A stretch of DNA of 64,000 bases. Source: Variovorax sp. PAMC26660 (GTDB lineage: Bacteria; Pseudomonadota; Gammaproteobacteria; Burkholderiales; Burkholderiaceae_C). The stretch lies in the NCBI RefSeq assembly GCF_014302995.1, contig NZ_CP060295.1, forward strand, positions 3,339,501-3,403,500, read 5' to 3'. Both the position numbers and the translations under genes were made by a program. The notes under the pieces are model-generated. The model made no database searches and was not told the origin of the DNA. It saw only the letters and a program-made list of their open reading frames with translations. Below, in pieces: positions 9,193-19,525 of this stretch (within the stretch, counting starts at the first letter, position 1; every line of letters starts with the position of its first letter).

Positions 9193-10112
9193 CGCATCAC
9201 TGGCAAAAGCTCGGCCTGCTCTACTGCCCGTCCGGCGATCGGCGCCACCCCAAGCTCCTGTCGCACGCAGCCAATCCGCTGCCGGTGCACATGAAGGGAG
9301 ATGTCTACCGTGTCTATTTCAGCGGACGCGATGCGCTCCAGCGTTCCTCGGTGGGCGCGGTGGATGTCGACATCGTCCAGCGCCGGGTGGTGAAAGAGCA
9401 CGCGGAACCGGTTTTCGAACATGGGCCGGCGGGAAGTTTCTATGCGGACGGTGTCAGCGTTGGCAACTGCTACGACACCGCTGGCCGTAAGCACATGCTT
9501 TTCATGGGTTGGCAAAACCCGCCGGACGCTCATTGGCGCGGCGATATCGGGCGGTTGCAGGTCGGCGAAGACTTCGGTTTGACGATGGTCGATGCGGCGC
9601 CTTTGCTCGCGTCCGACGCGACCGATCCGCTGAGCCTCTCCTACCCGTGGGTGATGCGAACTGGCCAGGATGCGCGTTTCGACATGTGGTATGGCTCCAC
9701 CCTGAACTGGGACGCAGGCAATGGCGAGATGCTTCACGTCATTCAACATGCCAGTTCCGCCGATGGCGAGCGCTGGGAAAAGGATGGGCTGGCGGTGCCT
9801 TTCGAGATCGGCGTGGCGCAAGCCTATTCGAGGCCGACCGTGGTCCGGGATGCGCAAGGGCTCCACATGTGGTTCTCTTATCGCGGCAAGGTCGGCCAGA
9901 CGTATCGCATCGGGTATGCCTTCTGCCCGACGGGCGGCAACTGGGAGCTTCGGCTTGCGGACACGGGCATTGACGTTTCGAGCGAGGGCTGGGATTCCGA
10001 AATGATCGAATATCCCTTCGTGTTCGAGCATGACGGCCTGCGCTACATGCTCTACAACGGCAATGGATATGGCCGCAGCGGCTTCGGTCTTGCGGTTGCA
10101 GGCCGTGAATGA
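9189..10112 (+). CDS. Glycosidase-like beta-propeller protein, function unknown
   Basis: 307 residues with no signal peptide or membrane span. Repeated blades rich in aromatic and acidic residues (Y-R-V-Y-F-S-G-R-D, H-M-L-F-M-G-W, D-M-W-Y-G-S, H-M-W-F-S-Y-R-G-K, Y-M-L-Y-N-G-N-G-Y) fit the five-bladed propeller fold of GH32/GH43/GH68-like proteins. Proteins of this kind do occur in glycan biosynthesis loci, but a cytosolic hydrolase-like protein there has no settled role. It could be a sugar-binding or transglycosylating enzyme. The start overlaps the acyltransferase stop, and the end overlaps the proposed GtrA start. Confidence 0.6.
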   Translation: MTHHWQKLGLLYCPSGDRRHPKLLSHAANPLPVHMKGDVYRVYFSGRDALQRSSVGAVDVDIVQRRVVKEHAEPVFEHGPAGSFYADGVSVGNCYDTAGRKHMLFMGWQNPPDAHWRGDIGRLQVGEDFGLTMVDAAPLLASDATDPLSLSYPWVMRTGQDARFDMWYGSTLNWDAGNGEMLHVIQHASSADGERWEKDGLAVPFEIGVAQAYSRPTVVRDAQGLHMWFSYRGKVGQTYRIGYAFCPTGGNWELRLADTGIDVSSEGWDSEMIEYPFVFEHDGLRYMLYNGNGYGRSGFGLAVAGRE

Positions 10113-10518
10113 ATTTCGATGGGCCGCGATCCGAACATCGGCGGGGCAGTTGTTGCGCTACGGCTTGCTGGGGTTGGCCACCAACATTGCGGGCTTCCTT
10201 GTCTATTTGCTTGTGACGCATCTGGGGGCGCCGCCAGCGGCCACCATGAGCTTCTTCTATGTGATCGGCGCGATCCTGGGGTTCTGGGGCAACAAGCGCC
10301 TGACGTTTGCGCACCAGGGCGGTGTTCTGGCGAGCGGCATGCGCTATGTGCTTGCGCATGCGGTGGGCTACTGCCTGAATCTGTCGCTGCTTCTGGTCTT
10401 TGTCGGCAAGCTGGGCTATCCGCATCAATGGGTTCAGGGAGCGGCGATCCTGATCGTCGCCGGCTACCTGTTCCTCGCATTCAAGTTTTTTGTTTTCAAG
10501 AACCCGGAGCGCGAATGA
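10105..10518 (+). CDS. GtrA-family membrane protein (polyprenyl-phosphate-sugar flippase type)
   Basis: About 137 residues with four hydrophobic spans, and the GtrA signature R-Y-G-L-L-G-L-A-T-N near residue 16 and G-A-I-L-G-F-W-G-N-K-R-L-T-F near 55. GtrA proteins are thought to flip undecaprenyl-phosphate-linked sugars made by GtrB. I chose the GTG at 10105, which overlaps the stop of the preceding gene; an in-frame TTG at 10096 is an alternative, and the longer frame lies in the preceding coding sequence. The GtrB-like enzyme encoded at 5292 is the obvious partner. Confidence 0.82.
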   Translation: MNEFRWAAIRTSAGQLLRYGLLGLATNIAGFLVYLLVTHLGAPPAATMSFFYVIGAILGFWGNKRLTFAHQGGVLASGMRYVLAHAVGYCLNLSLLLVFVGKLGYPHQWVQGAAILIVAGYLFLAFKFFVFKNPERE

Positions 10519-10546
10519 CGCGCGGGGCAGCAAGGAAATCGACCGT

Positions 10547-11692
10547 ATGAACGACCAACGCATCCCCTTCAACTGGCCGCACATGACCGGCAAGGAACTC
10601 TTCTACATCGCGGAGGCCCACTTCAATGGCCGCCTTGCGGGAGACGGCCCATTCACCAAGCGTTGCCATGCCTGGCTCGAGGAGCGTACCGGCTGCTCGA
10701 AGGCGCTGCTCACGCATTCATGCACCGCCGCGCTGGAGATGGGCGCGTTGTTGTTGGACATCAAACCTGGTGACGAGATCATCATGCCGTCCTACACCTT
10801 CGTGTCGACGGCCAATGCATTCGTGCTGCGCGGCGGGGTGCCGGTGTTCGTCGACATCCGCGAGGACACGCTGAACCTCGACGAAAGGCTCATCGAGTCG
10901 GCCATCACGCCGCGCACGAAGGCGATTGCGCCGGTGCACTACGCTGGCGTTGCGTGCGAAATGGATGAAATCATGGCCATCGCCGCACGGCACGACCTCA
11001 AGGTCGTCGAAGACGCGGCCCAGGGGGTGATGTCGACCTATAAAGGCCGCGCGCTGGGCTCCATCGGGCACTTTGGAGCCTACAGCTTCCACGAGACCAA
11101 GAACGTGATTTCGGGCGAGGGCGGCGCGTTGCTCGTGAATGACCCGGGGGCGGCGCTGCGAGCCGAAGTCATCCGCGAAAAGGGCACCGATCGCAGCCGT
11201 TTCTTCCGCGGCGAGGTCGACAAGTACACGTGGCAGGAGGTGGGTTCGTCGTTCCTGCCGGGCGAACTGATCGCCGCGTTCCTGTGGGCCCAGTTCGAAG
11301 AAGCCGACCGCGTCACGCAGGCGCGTCTCGCGGCATGGGACCGCTACAACACGACGCTCGAGCCACTGGAGCGCCGGGGCGTGTTGCGCCGGCCGATCGT
11401 TCCCGAGCATTGCGTCCACAACGGACACATGTATTACGTCCTGCTTGCAGACGGTTTCGACCGGCAGCGACTTCTTGACGACTTCAGGAAAGAAGGCATC
11501 AATTCGGTGTTCCACTATGTGCCGCTGCATTCGTCGCCTGCCGGCCGGCGATACGGACGGACCCATGGCGGCGACACGCTGGGCGTTACCGATTCGCAGT
11601 CGGAGCGGCTGGTTCGCCTCCCATTGTGGGTGGGGTTGACCGAGCAGCAGCAGGACAGAGTGGTTGCAGTGCTGGAAGCCATGCTGAAGTAA
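10547..11692 (+). CDS. wecE: dTDP-4-amino-4,6-dideoxygalactose transaminase (WecE/RffA)
   Basis: 381 residues, close to the E. coli enzyme's length. Long stretches match my memory of RffA: L-L-D-I-K-P-G-D-E-I-I-M-P-S-Y-T-F, V-H-Y-A-G-V-A-C-E-M-D and E-D-A-A-Q-G-V-M-S-T-Y-K-G-R. The PLP-binding Lys is in S-F-H-E-T-K-N near residue 184. The enzyme aminates dTDP-4-keto-6-deoxyglucose to dTDP-4-amino-4,6-dideoxygalactose (Fuc4N). The ATG at 10547 has AAGGA at 10532-10536. The genes for its substrate (rmlA, rmlB) are not in the window. A GDP-perosamine-synthase-like role on the Gmd product is a less likely alternative. Confidence 0.92.
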   Translation: MNDQRIPFNWPHMTGKELFYIAEAHFNGRLAGDGPFTKRCHAWLEERTGCSKALLTHSCTAALEMGALLLDIKPGDEIIMPSYTFVSTANAFVLRGGVPVFVDIREDTLNLDERLIESAITPRTKAIAPVHYAGVACEMDEIMAIAARHDLKVVEDAAQGVMSTYKGRALGSIGHFGAYSFHETKNVISGEGGALLVNDPGAALRAEVIREKGTDRSRFFRGEVDKYTWQEVGSSFLPGELIAAFLWAQFEEADRVTQARLAAWDRYNTTLEPLERRGVLRRPIVPEHCVHNGHMYYVLLADGFDRQRLLDDFRKEGINSVFHYVPLHSSPAGRRYGRTHGGDTLGVTDSQSERLVRLPLWVGLTEQQQDRVVAVLEAMLK

Positions 11693-12870
<1,178 letters not shown>

Positions 12871-12946
12871 CGGCACCCTGATCGTGCCCTCACCGAGTTT
12901 TTGCAAGATGGAATAGGCGCACCAAGACGCCCAAAGTGGAGAAGAT

Positions 12947-15484
12947 TTGATCAACGAACTCAAGCAAGCTGCTCGGCTTTCCAGAAAAGCGCTGCACATT
13001 TTGGGCGTGAGCCCCGGTCACACTGCGGCGGATGTCCGGGCGATCAAAGAGGGCGGTCTGTTCGATGCGGATTTCTATCGCAAGGAGTACCCTGCGACGG
13101 CTGCTGCCGGTGGGGATCTGCTCAAGCACTATCTCGTCCAGGGTTGGAAGAATGGCCTGGAGCCGTCCCCCAATTTCTCAATGCGCGCATACCTCGGCGA
13201 GAACGCCGATGTGCGAGCGGCCAAGCTCAACCCTTTAGTTCATTGGGTGCGGTGCGGCAGTGCCGAACGTCGTGTCCTTCCGCGGAACGTGCGGACCGAC
13301 AGCCCATGGACGGACGTTGATCGCCCTTATCCTTTGCCCGACGACGTGGTTCAGTACGAACTGCTGGCCGGCCAAGCGTATTTCGCGGGCACAGGCTTTG
13401 ATTTTGAGCAGCGGGAGGCCGGCAGCACGGTTGCCGATGCTGCAAAGGCAATGGCAGCGCGCACGCCCCTGCTCTCCGTTGATGCAACGTCTCCCAAGGT
13501 TTCGATCATCATTCCGGTGTACGGGCAAACGCACTTCGTGCTGAATTGTCTCGACTCGCTTGCGAGGCTTCGCTCCAGATATTCGGTTGAAGTGATGATT
13601 GCCGACGACGCGTCGCCGGCCGCTGCGCGCACGGACGTATTGAAAGCGATCCCCTGGATCCGCTACGAACGTCGCGCAGAAAATGGTGGCTTCCTTGAAT
13701 GCTGCAACTCCGCGGTGCAGATGGCAAAGGGCGAGATCGTCATCCTGCTGAACAGCGACACGCGCGTCGTGGACGGTTGGCTCGACGAACTCGTCGAGGC
13801 CTTCGAGCTGTTTCCCAAGGCGGGCATGGTGGGCTCCAAGCTCTTCAACGCCGACGGAACGCTTCAGGAGGCGGGAGGCATTTTCTGGCGCGATGGGTCC
13901 GCCCACAACTACGGGCGCAATGAAGACCCGAACCGGCCGCAATACTGCTTTGCTCGCCAGGCCGACTTCATTTCCGGCGCTTCCATTGCGCTTCGCAAAA
14001 CCGTCTGGAATGAGCTGGGCGGCTTCGACCCCGAATACAAGCCGGCTTACTGCGAAGACGCGGACCTTGCATTCCGGCTGCGTCGCGCGGGTTACGAGGT
14101 GTGGTTCGTGCCGACGTCGCGTGCCGTCCATTACGAAGGCATCACGCACGGCCGCGACACCTCGAAGGGCATCAAGGCCTACCAGGTGACGAATCTCCAG
14201 AAGTTCGCCAAGCGCTTCAGTGCCGAACTGAAGGAGCATCCGCAGCCGGGCACGAGCTCGATGCGCGCTGCCAGCTGGCGAGTCAAGCGCAGCATTCTGG
14301 TCATTGACGCCCTGACTCCAACGCCTGATCAGGACTCCGGCTCCATCGTGACGAACGAAGTCATGAGTGCGTACCGCGAGTCGGGGTTTGCCGAGAGCTT
14401 CCTGCCGCTGCATTCGCCGCACTGGTGGAAGAAATACACGAGCGCCCTGCAGCGTCGTGGCGTTTGCTGTTACTACCAGCCGTTCGCGGGCGATGTGGCG
14501 GACCTGCTCGCGCTCGACAATTCCTTCGACTACGCATTGCTGTATCGCTACAACGTTGCGGATGTGGTCTACCAGGACTTGCGTAAGAAGGCGCCGGCGA
14601 CACGCCTGCTCTTTGCCAATGTCGACCTGCACTTCCTGCGGGAGACGCGCGCGGCTGAAACAGCCAACACGCCCCACGCGCTCTTCGCCGCCAAGGTCAC
14701 GAAGAAGAGAGAGCTCGAGATGTTCGCGCAGGCGGACGCCTCGTTCATCCATACGCAGGTTGAAGAGGACGTGATCCAGAAGTCTTTGCCGGCGCCGCTC
14801 AACAATCTGGTCGTGCTGCCCTGGATCTCCGAGGTGTACCGAGATACGCCCGGGTTCTCGGCTCGCTCGGACATCATGTTCCTGGGCAATTTCCCGCACG
14901 TTCCTAACGTCGACTCCATCCTGTTTTTCATGAAGTCGATCTGGCCGGCGTTGCAGCAAGGCCTGCCGCCCGAGGCAAAGCTTCTCATCGTCGGAAACAA
15001 GCCGCCGCCCGAAGTGTTGGCGATGGCTTCTGATCGCGTGGTGGTCACGGGCTTTGTCGAAGAGCTCGCGCCTTACTTCGTGAAATCGCGTGTTTTCGTT
15101 GCACCGTTGCGCTACGGCGCGGGCATCAAGGGCAAGCTGGTGACGGCGCTTGCGCATGGCGTTCCAAGCGTGGCAACGCACATCGCCGCCGAAGGCATCG
15201 CCGCCGTCGGCGACGGCCATCTGTCGATCACGGACGACCCGGCGCAGTTTGCCGCCGAGGTGTTGCGCCTCTACGGTGATGAAGCGTCGTGGGACCGTAT
15301 GCGCGAGGCGGGATTGAAGTACGTCGAAGACAATTACTCGCGCGTTGCGACATCGAAAATCTGCCTGCATGCACTGGCCGTGGCTGATCAGACCTGGTCC
15401 GCCCGCCAGGAGCTGGAGTGCCGACGCTCACTCGAGAAAATCATGGCGCAGAACGGCGAGTTTGAGCCGGTGAAGACCACCTGA
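12947..15484 (+). CDS. Two-domain glycosyltransferase (GT2 plus GT4-like)
   Basis: 845 residues. The N-terminus (~35-105) has two copies of the F-D-x-x-F-Y / Y-L-x-x-N-x-D-V-R-A-A repeat, ending N-P-L-V-H-W, seen in rhamnan-type transferases. Residues ~183-430 are a GT2 domain with intact I-A-D-D-A-S and L-L-N-S-D-T motifs. Residues ~448-840 are GT4-like, with A-P-L-R-Y-G-A-G-I-K-G-K near 725 and the donor-binding glutamate nearby in A-A-E-G-I. The start is a TTG at 12947 with GGAG at 12938-12941; no nearer ATG fits. The protein probably adds two residues or makes a disaccharide step on the cytoplasmic face. The specificity is unknown. Confidence 0.85.
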   Translation: MINELKQAARLSRKALHILGVSPGHTAADVRAIKEGGLFDADFYRKEYPATAAAGGDLLKHYLVQGWKNGLEPSPNFSMRAYLGENADVRAAKLNPLVHWVRCGSAERRVLPRNVRTDSPWTDVDRPYPLPDDVVQYELLAGQAYFAGTGFDFEQREAGSTVADAAKAMAARTPLLSVDATSPKVSIIIPVYGQTHFVLNCLDSLARLRSRYSVEVMIADDASPAAARTDVLKAIPWIRYERRAENGGFLECCNSAVQMAKGEIVILLNSDTRVVDGWLDELVEAFELFPKAGMVGSKLFNADGTLQEAGGIFWRDGSAHNYGRNEDPNRPQYCFARQADFISGASIALRKTVWNELGGFDPEYKPAYCEDADLAFRLRRAGYEVWFVPTSRAVHYEGITHGRDTSKGIKAYQVTNLQKFAKRFSAELKEHPQPGTSSMRAASWRVKRSILVIDALTPTPDQDSGSIVTNEVMSAYRESGFAESFLPLHSPHWWKKYTSALQRRGVCCYYQPFAGDVADLLALDNSFDYALLYRYNVADVVYQDLRKKAPATRLLFANVDLHFLRETRAAETANTPHALFAAKVTKKRELEMFAQADASFIHTQVEEDVIQKSLPAPLNNLVVLPWISEVYRDTPGFSARSDIMFLGNFPHVPNVDSILFFMKSIWPALQQGLPPEAKLLIVGNKPPPEVLAMASDRVVVTGFVEELAPYFVKSRVFVAPLRYGAGIKGKLVTALAHGVPSVATHIAAEGIAAVGDGHLSITDDPAQFAAEVLRLYGDEASWDRMREAGLKYVEDNYSRVATSKICLHALAVADQTWSARQELECRRSLEKIMAQNGEFEPVKTT

Positions 15485-15514
15485 AGGTGCCTTGGTTTTT
15501 TTCTGACCTGCGGT

Positions 15515-18500
15515 GTGAGTCAAATGAACAAGAACAGATCCAAAGAGGATCGGCAAGCGTCCGCAGGTGAAGCGGACTCCAACAGGACGGGAAGTTCTGA
15601 AATGGGGAGTGCATCCGTTTTCGAGGCATTGCTCGAGGAGGCCAACCAGCGTGCCGAAGCGGCGCTGAACCAGCAGCGCGCCATGCGCGACTCCATCTCG
15701 TGGAGGGTGACTGCGCCTCTCAGGAAGATGTCGACATCCGTGTCCGCGCCAGTTCGCGCGAACTTGCGGCGTGTCGCCAAAGCGGCCTGGTGGGCCCTCA
15801 CGCCATGGCGCATGCCGGAGCGGCTTCGCGTGCTCCGCGTAAGGCGGCCTGTCGAGGTGTCGCTGGGCGGGTCTACCGATCCCACCGATGCCTACGGCAC
15901 CTGGATTTCCACTGCCGAGCGCCGCTCGCCTCCGATCGACGATTCGAGCAGCGGTCTGCGCGTATCTTTTCTCGTGGTGGCAGGCACGGAGCCGGATGCG
16001 TTGTTGCGCACCATCGGATCGCTTTGCTCGCAGACGAGCAAGCGGTGGCAAGTCCTGGTCGCGGTTCAAGCCGACGCAGCTTCTTCAATCATTGCCGCGC
16101 TCGAAACTTTGGCCAAGGACTCGCGCATCGTGCGTGTCGTGGTCGAAGACGGCTCACGCGCACGCGGTTTGGCTGCCTGTGCATTGCAGGCGATCGGGGA
16201 GTTCATCGCCATACTCGATGCAGGCGACGTGCTCGCCGCAGGGGCATTGAACGAAGTTGCCCATGCCTTGGGCCGGGCAGGGCACAGCGACATACTCTAC
16301 GGAGATGAAGACGAGCTGTCGGCGCAGGGCTTCCGTCAGAACCCCTATTTCAAGCCAAGCTGGTCGCCGGATCTGCTTTACGCGTTCAATTATTTTGGAC
16401 GTTTGACGATGCTGCGACGGGAGATGGTCGCCAGCGTCGGAGGTATCGATGGTGCCGCAGGGGATGGGGTTGAATGGGACCTCAACCTGCGAGCGAGCGA
16501 TCATGCTGGCGTTATCACGCGCATTCCGAAAGTGCTCTGCCATCGCGCGGAGGGCGGGCGATGCGAGCGGGCCGCGCCCGATACGCCGACAGCGGCTTCG
16601 CACCGTGACGCCTTGCGTCGACACTGGGCACGCTCGGGCATCGATGCGGTCGTTGAAACTCAGCCCGATGGGACCCAGCGCGCGACATGGCCGCTTGTCA
16701 CTGCGCCACTGGTTTCGATCGTCATCCCGACCAAGGACAAGGTCGAACTGCTTCGTGTGTGTATCGACGGACTTCTTGCCGGCACGGACTACGACCGCAA
16801 GGAAATCATCCTTGTGGATACCGGCTCCATCGAATCGCAGACCTGGGCGTACTACGACGAACTCAAGCAGCACCCCGAGATTTCAGTCGTCCATTTCAGC
16901 AAGAAATTCAACTATTCGGCCGCATGCAATCACGGTGCGTCCTTCGCACACGGCGAGTTGTTGCTGTTCCTGAACAACGACATCGAGGCGGTGTCCCGCG
17001 ACTGGCTGCAGGAATTGGTGCGATTTGCGTTGCGCCCGGGCGTCGGCGTCGTCGGCACGAAGCTGCTCTATCCCAACGGGCAACTGCAGCACGGAGGCGT
17101 CGGGATCGGGATCAATCTGTGCGGACTCATGTACCGGGCCGCGGAAGATCACTCGTGGGGTGTCTTCGGTTCGGCCGAGCATCCGCGCAACTGGCTCGCC
17201 ATCATGGGCGCGTGCCAGATGGTTCGCCGCAGCGTCTTCGATCTGGTCGGCGGATTCGACGAGTCCTATCTGGTGGCCGTTAGCGACGTGGCGCTGTGCA
17301 TGCACATCTGGCGCGCCGGCTATCGCATTGCCTACACGCCCTATGCGCATCTGTTGCACCATGAAGGCGCAACGCGCGGCACGGTGAATCCCACGCCTGA
17401 CCTGGAGCGCTTCGCGGACGATGTGCGCCTGTTGGGCATCGACGAAGATCCCTACCTGCATCCCGAGTTGGATGCGAGGCTTCCGATCCCCGCGCTCCGT
17501 GACGCGGCTGCGTCGACCGTTCGCGAGAGCCTGATGGCGGACACGCGGGCTCTCGGGTCTCTCATCCTGCCGGCTTCGGCCCTGGATCTTTTCATCGACC
17601 GCACGTGCCTCGAGGCCGCAGGCCTTCCAAGAGAAGACGTGGTGTGGATGCCTCAGGCGGCGTACCGCATCTGCGACCAATGGTCTGCGGCGCGCTGGTG
17701 CCTCGATCTCTTGCGGACCCGGCCTGATATCGCGCGGCGTTTTCCGGCTGCGCTGTCGGCGGGTTCCGGCGGCGAGTTCGGCCGCTGGATCGCACAGGAG
17801 GGCGGCGCGACGCTTGGCTTGTCCGAGTCGGCGAGGGCCATTGTTGTTGACAGCCTGTCGATGGATCTGGGCGCGCGTGCACGCCAGGCATTCCTGTTCC
17901 ACGGCGACATCAGGAGCACGTTGCCCCAGGGGCTGTTGCCCATGGGCCAGTTCGAGCTGTTTCACTGGTTCATGCGGCACGGGCGGCGTGAGGCCGGGTT
18001 GAGGCTCGAGGAAGTCTGGTGGCTGTTCTGGGAAGCGTCGGAGCAACCTGCGCGCGAACTGGTGCTTGCGTATGCATTCACGCCAGCCTGGCAAGAGCTG
18101 TACCCCGACGGCCTGACAGTCTTCGGCCGAAGGGCTTTCGCGGCGTGGTTCAGCGCGTTCTACCGCGTGACGGATGCTTGGGTCGATCCGTCGGGCTGGC
18201 CCGTCGATATCGAGCCTGCACGCCAGATCCGCATGGCCTACCTGGCCCGTGCGCACTGGCGCTTGCGGCACCCCCAGGCCCTCGACGACGCATCGCACGC
18301 GCAGGCACTGATCGAGTGGCTTGCAACACCCGACGCGGCGCAGCCGCCAGAGGTGGCGCAGTGGTGTGCCTCGCTGGATGTCGCGCAGGTCGCCGCCGAA
18401 GTGGCCGCGCAAGGTGTGAATGTCATCGGGCATTTCTCGTATCCCTCGGGCCTTCGTGTGTCCGTCGAAGCGTTGATCGAAGGCCTGGAGCGTGTTGGCG

Positions 18501-19525
18501 TGCGCACCTCCCTGCGCGACCTGCGGACCGACCGCAAGGACGATCCGACGCATGTGAATTTCAGGGGCTTCGAAGATTTCGAGACTACCCTCATCCACGT
18601 GCAGCCAGAGCCGTTTTTCGACCAGGCGTTTGCCCGCAGCGATTTGTACGAGCGTTTACCGCGCACGTATCGCATTGCCTATTGGTACTGGGAATTCGAC
18701 TCCATTCCCGATGCATGGGTGGAGCATGCCGAAAGCATCGACGAAGTCTGGGCTGCCACGGAATTCGTGGCGCGCGGCTTGCGCAATCGTCTGAAGGTGC
18801 CGGTGCGCACCCTGTTCCCTGGCGTGAAGCTCGGTCCCTATGAGCAGCGTCCGCGCGCGTATTTCGGCCTCAAGGAGGCGCCTTACACCTTCCTTTTCAC
18901 CTTCCACATGATGAGCGTCATGGAGAGGAAGAATCCGATCGGGCTGATCCGCGCCTTTACCCAGGCATTCGGCACCGATCTGTCAGTGCACCTGGTGCTC
19001 AAGACATCTTTCGGCGATCGCCATCCGGTGCAGTTCCAGGAACTGCTGGCGGCGGCAACGGCGGCCAACATCACGGTCATCAACGAGGTCTACAGCCCCG
19101 AGGATGTGCTTTCGTTGATGGATGCCTGCGATGCCTATGTGTCGCTGCATCGCAGCGAAGGACTGGGCCTGACGATGGCTGAGGCGATGCTGATGGGCAA
19201 GCCGGTCATCGCGACCAACTTCTCGGGCAACATCGACTTCATGGACGAGAGCAACAGCCTGCCCGTCGACTACAAGCTCGTGAAACTCGGCAGGGCCATT
19301 CCGCCCTATGACGCTCACCTGGAATGGGCAGAGCCTTCGGAAGCGCACGCGGCAGAACTCATGCGGCGAGTTTTCGAGAATCAGGCGTGGGCTCGCGATC
19401 TGGGAGCCAGGGCCAAGGCCAGCGCGGACGCGAACATGTCCCTGGACGTTGCCGGGGGGAGGGTCGCGGCCCGGCTGGCGGAAATCCGGGCGCTGCGATC
19501 CGGTGCGGATCGCGCGCTGATCTGA
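15515..19525 (+). CDS. Giant multidomain glycosyltransferase (GT2-GT2-GT4)
   Basis: 1,336 residues, starting at GTG 15515 or ATG 15524. Order: coiled coil with D-S-I-S-W-R-V-T-A-P-L-R (~50-65); GT2 domain (~148-395) with a degraded metal site (L-D-A-G-D, and no D-D-A-S); second GT2 (~399-640) with L-N-N-D-I intact near 485; about 320 residues with no fold that I recognise; and a GT4 domain (~968-1320) with R-S-E-G-L-G-L-T-M-A-E-A-M near 1208. Such proteins carry several transferase sites for polymer assembly. The gene ends directly against the convergent wzt gene with no gap. Confidence 0.85.
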   Translation: MSQMNKNRSKEDRQASAGEADSNRTGSSEMGSASVFEALLEEANQRAEAALNQQRAMRDSISWRVTAPLRKMSTSVSAPVRANLRRVAKAAWWALTPWRMPERLRVLRVRRPVEVSLGGSTDPTDAYGTWISTAERRSPPIDDSSSGLRVSFLVVAGTEPDALLRTIGSLCSQTSKRWQVLVAVQADAASSIIAALETLAKDSRIVRVVVEDGSRARGLAACALQAIGEFIAILDAGDVLAAGALNEVAHALGRAGHSDILYGDEDELSAQGFRQNPYFKPSWSPDLLYAFNYFGRLTMLRREMVASVGGIDGAAGDGVEWDLNLRASDHAGVITRIPKVLCHRAEGGRCERAAPDTPTAASHRDALRRHWARSGIDAVVETQPDGTQRATWPLVTAPLVSIVIPTKDKVELLRVCIDGLLAGTDYDRKEIILVDTGSIESQTWAYYDELKQHPEISVVHFSKKFNYSAACNHGASFAHGELLLFLNNDIEAVSRDWLQELVRFALRPGVGVVGTKLLYPNGQLQHGGVGIGINLCGLMYRAAEDHSWGVFGSAEHPRNWLAIMGACQMVRRSVFDLVGGFDESYLVAVSDVALCMHIWRAGYRIAYTPYAHLLHHEGATRGTVNPTPDLERFADDVRLLGIDEDPYLHPELDARLPIPALRDAAASTVRESLMADTRALGSLILPASALDLFIDRTCLEAAGLPREDVVWMPQAAYRICDQWSAARWCLDLLRTRPDIARRFPAALSAGSGGEFGRWIAQEGGATLGLSESARAIVVDSLSMDLGARARQAFLFHGDIRSTLPQGLLPMGQFELFHWFMRHGRREAGLRLEEVWWLFWEASEQPARELVLAYAFTPAWQELYPDGLTVFGRRAFAAWFSAFYRVTDAWVDPSGWPVDIEPARQIRMAYLARAHWRLRHPQALDDASHAQALIEWLATPDAAQPPEVAQWCASLDVAQVAAEVAAQGVNVIGHFSYPSGLRVSVEALIEGLERVGVRTSLRDLRTDRKDDPTHVNFRGFEDFETTLIHVQPEPFFDQAFARSDLYERLPRTYRIAYWYWEFDSIPDAWVEHAESIDEVWAATEFVARGLRNRLKVPVRTLFPGVKLGPYEQRPRAYFGLKEAPYTFLFTFHMMSVMERKNPIGLIRAFTQAFGTDLSVHLVLKTSFGDRHPVQFQELLAAATAANITVINEVYSPEDVLSLMDACDAYVSLHRSEGLGLTMAEAMLMGKPVIATNFSGNIDFMDESNSLPVDYKLVKLGRAIPPYDAHLEWAEPSEAHAAELMRRVFENQAWARDLGARAKASADANMSLDVAGGRVAARLAEIRALRSGADRALI

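Noticed and set aside
13235..15370. Long open frame (711 codons) on the minus strand, opposite the GT2/GT4 gene
   Set aside because: It lies wholly opposite a gene with clear domains and motifs, has no family character, and is Arg/His-rich as expected of antisense frames in high-GC DNA.
16883..18598. Minus-strand open frame inside the giant glycosyltransferase gene
   Set aside because: Antisense shadow; the plus-strand frame has GT2 and GT4 motifs through the same stretch.
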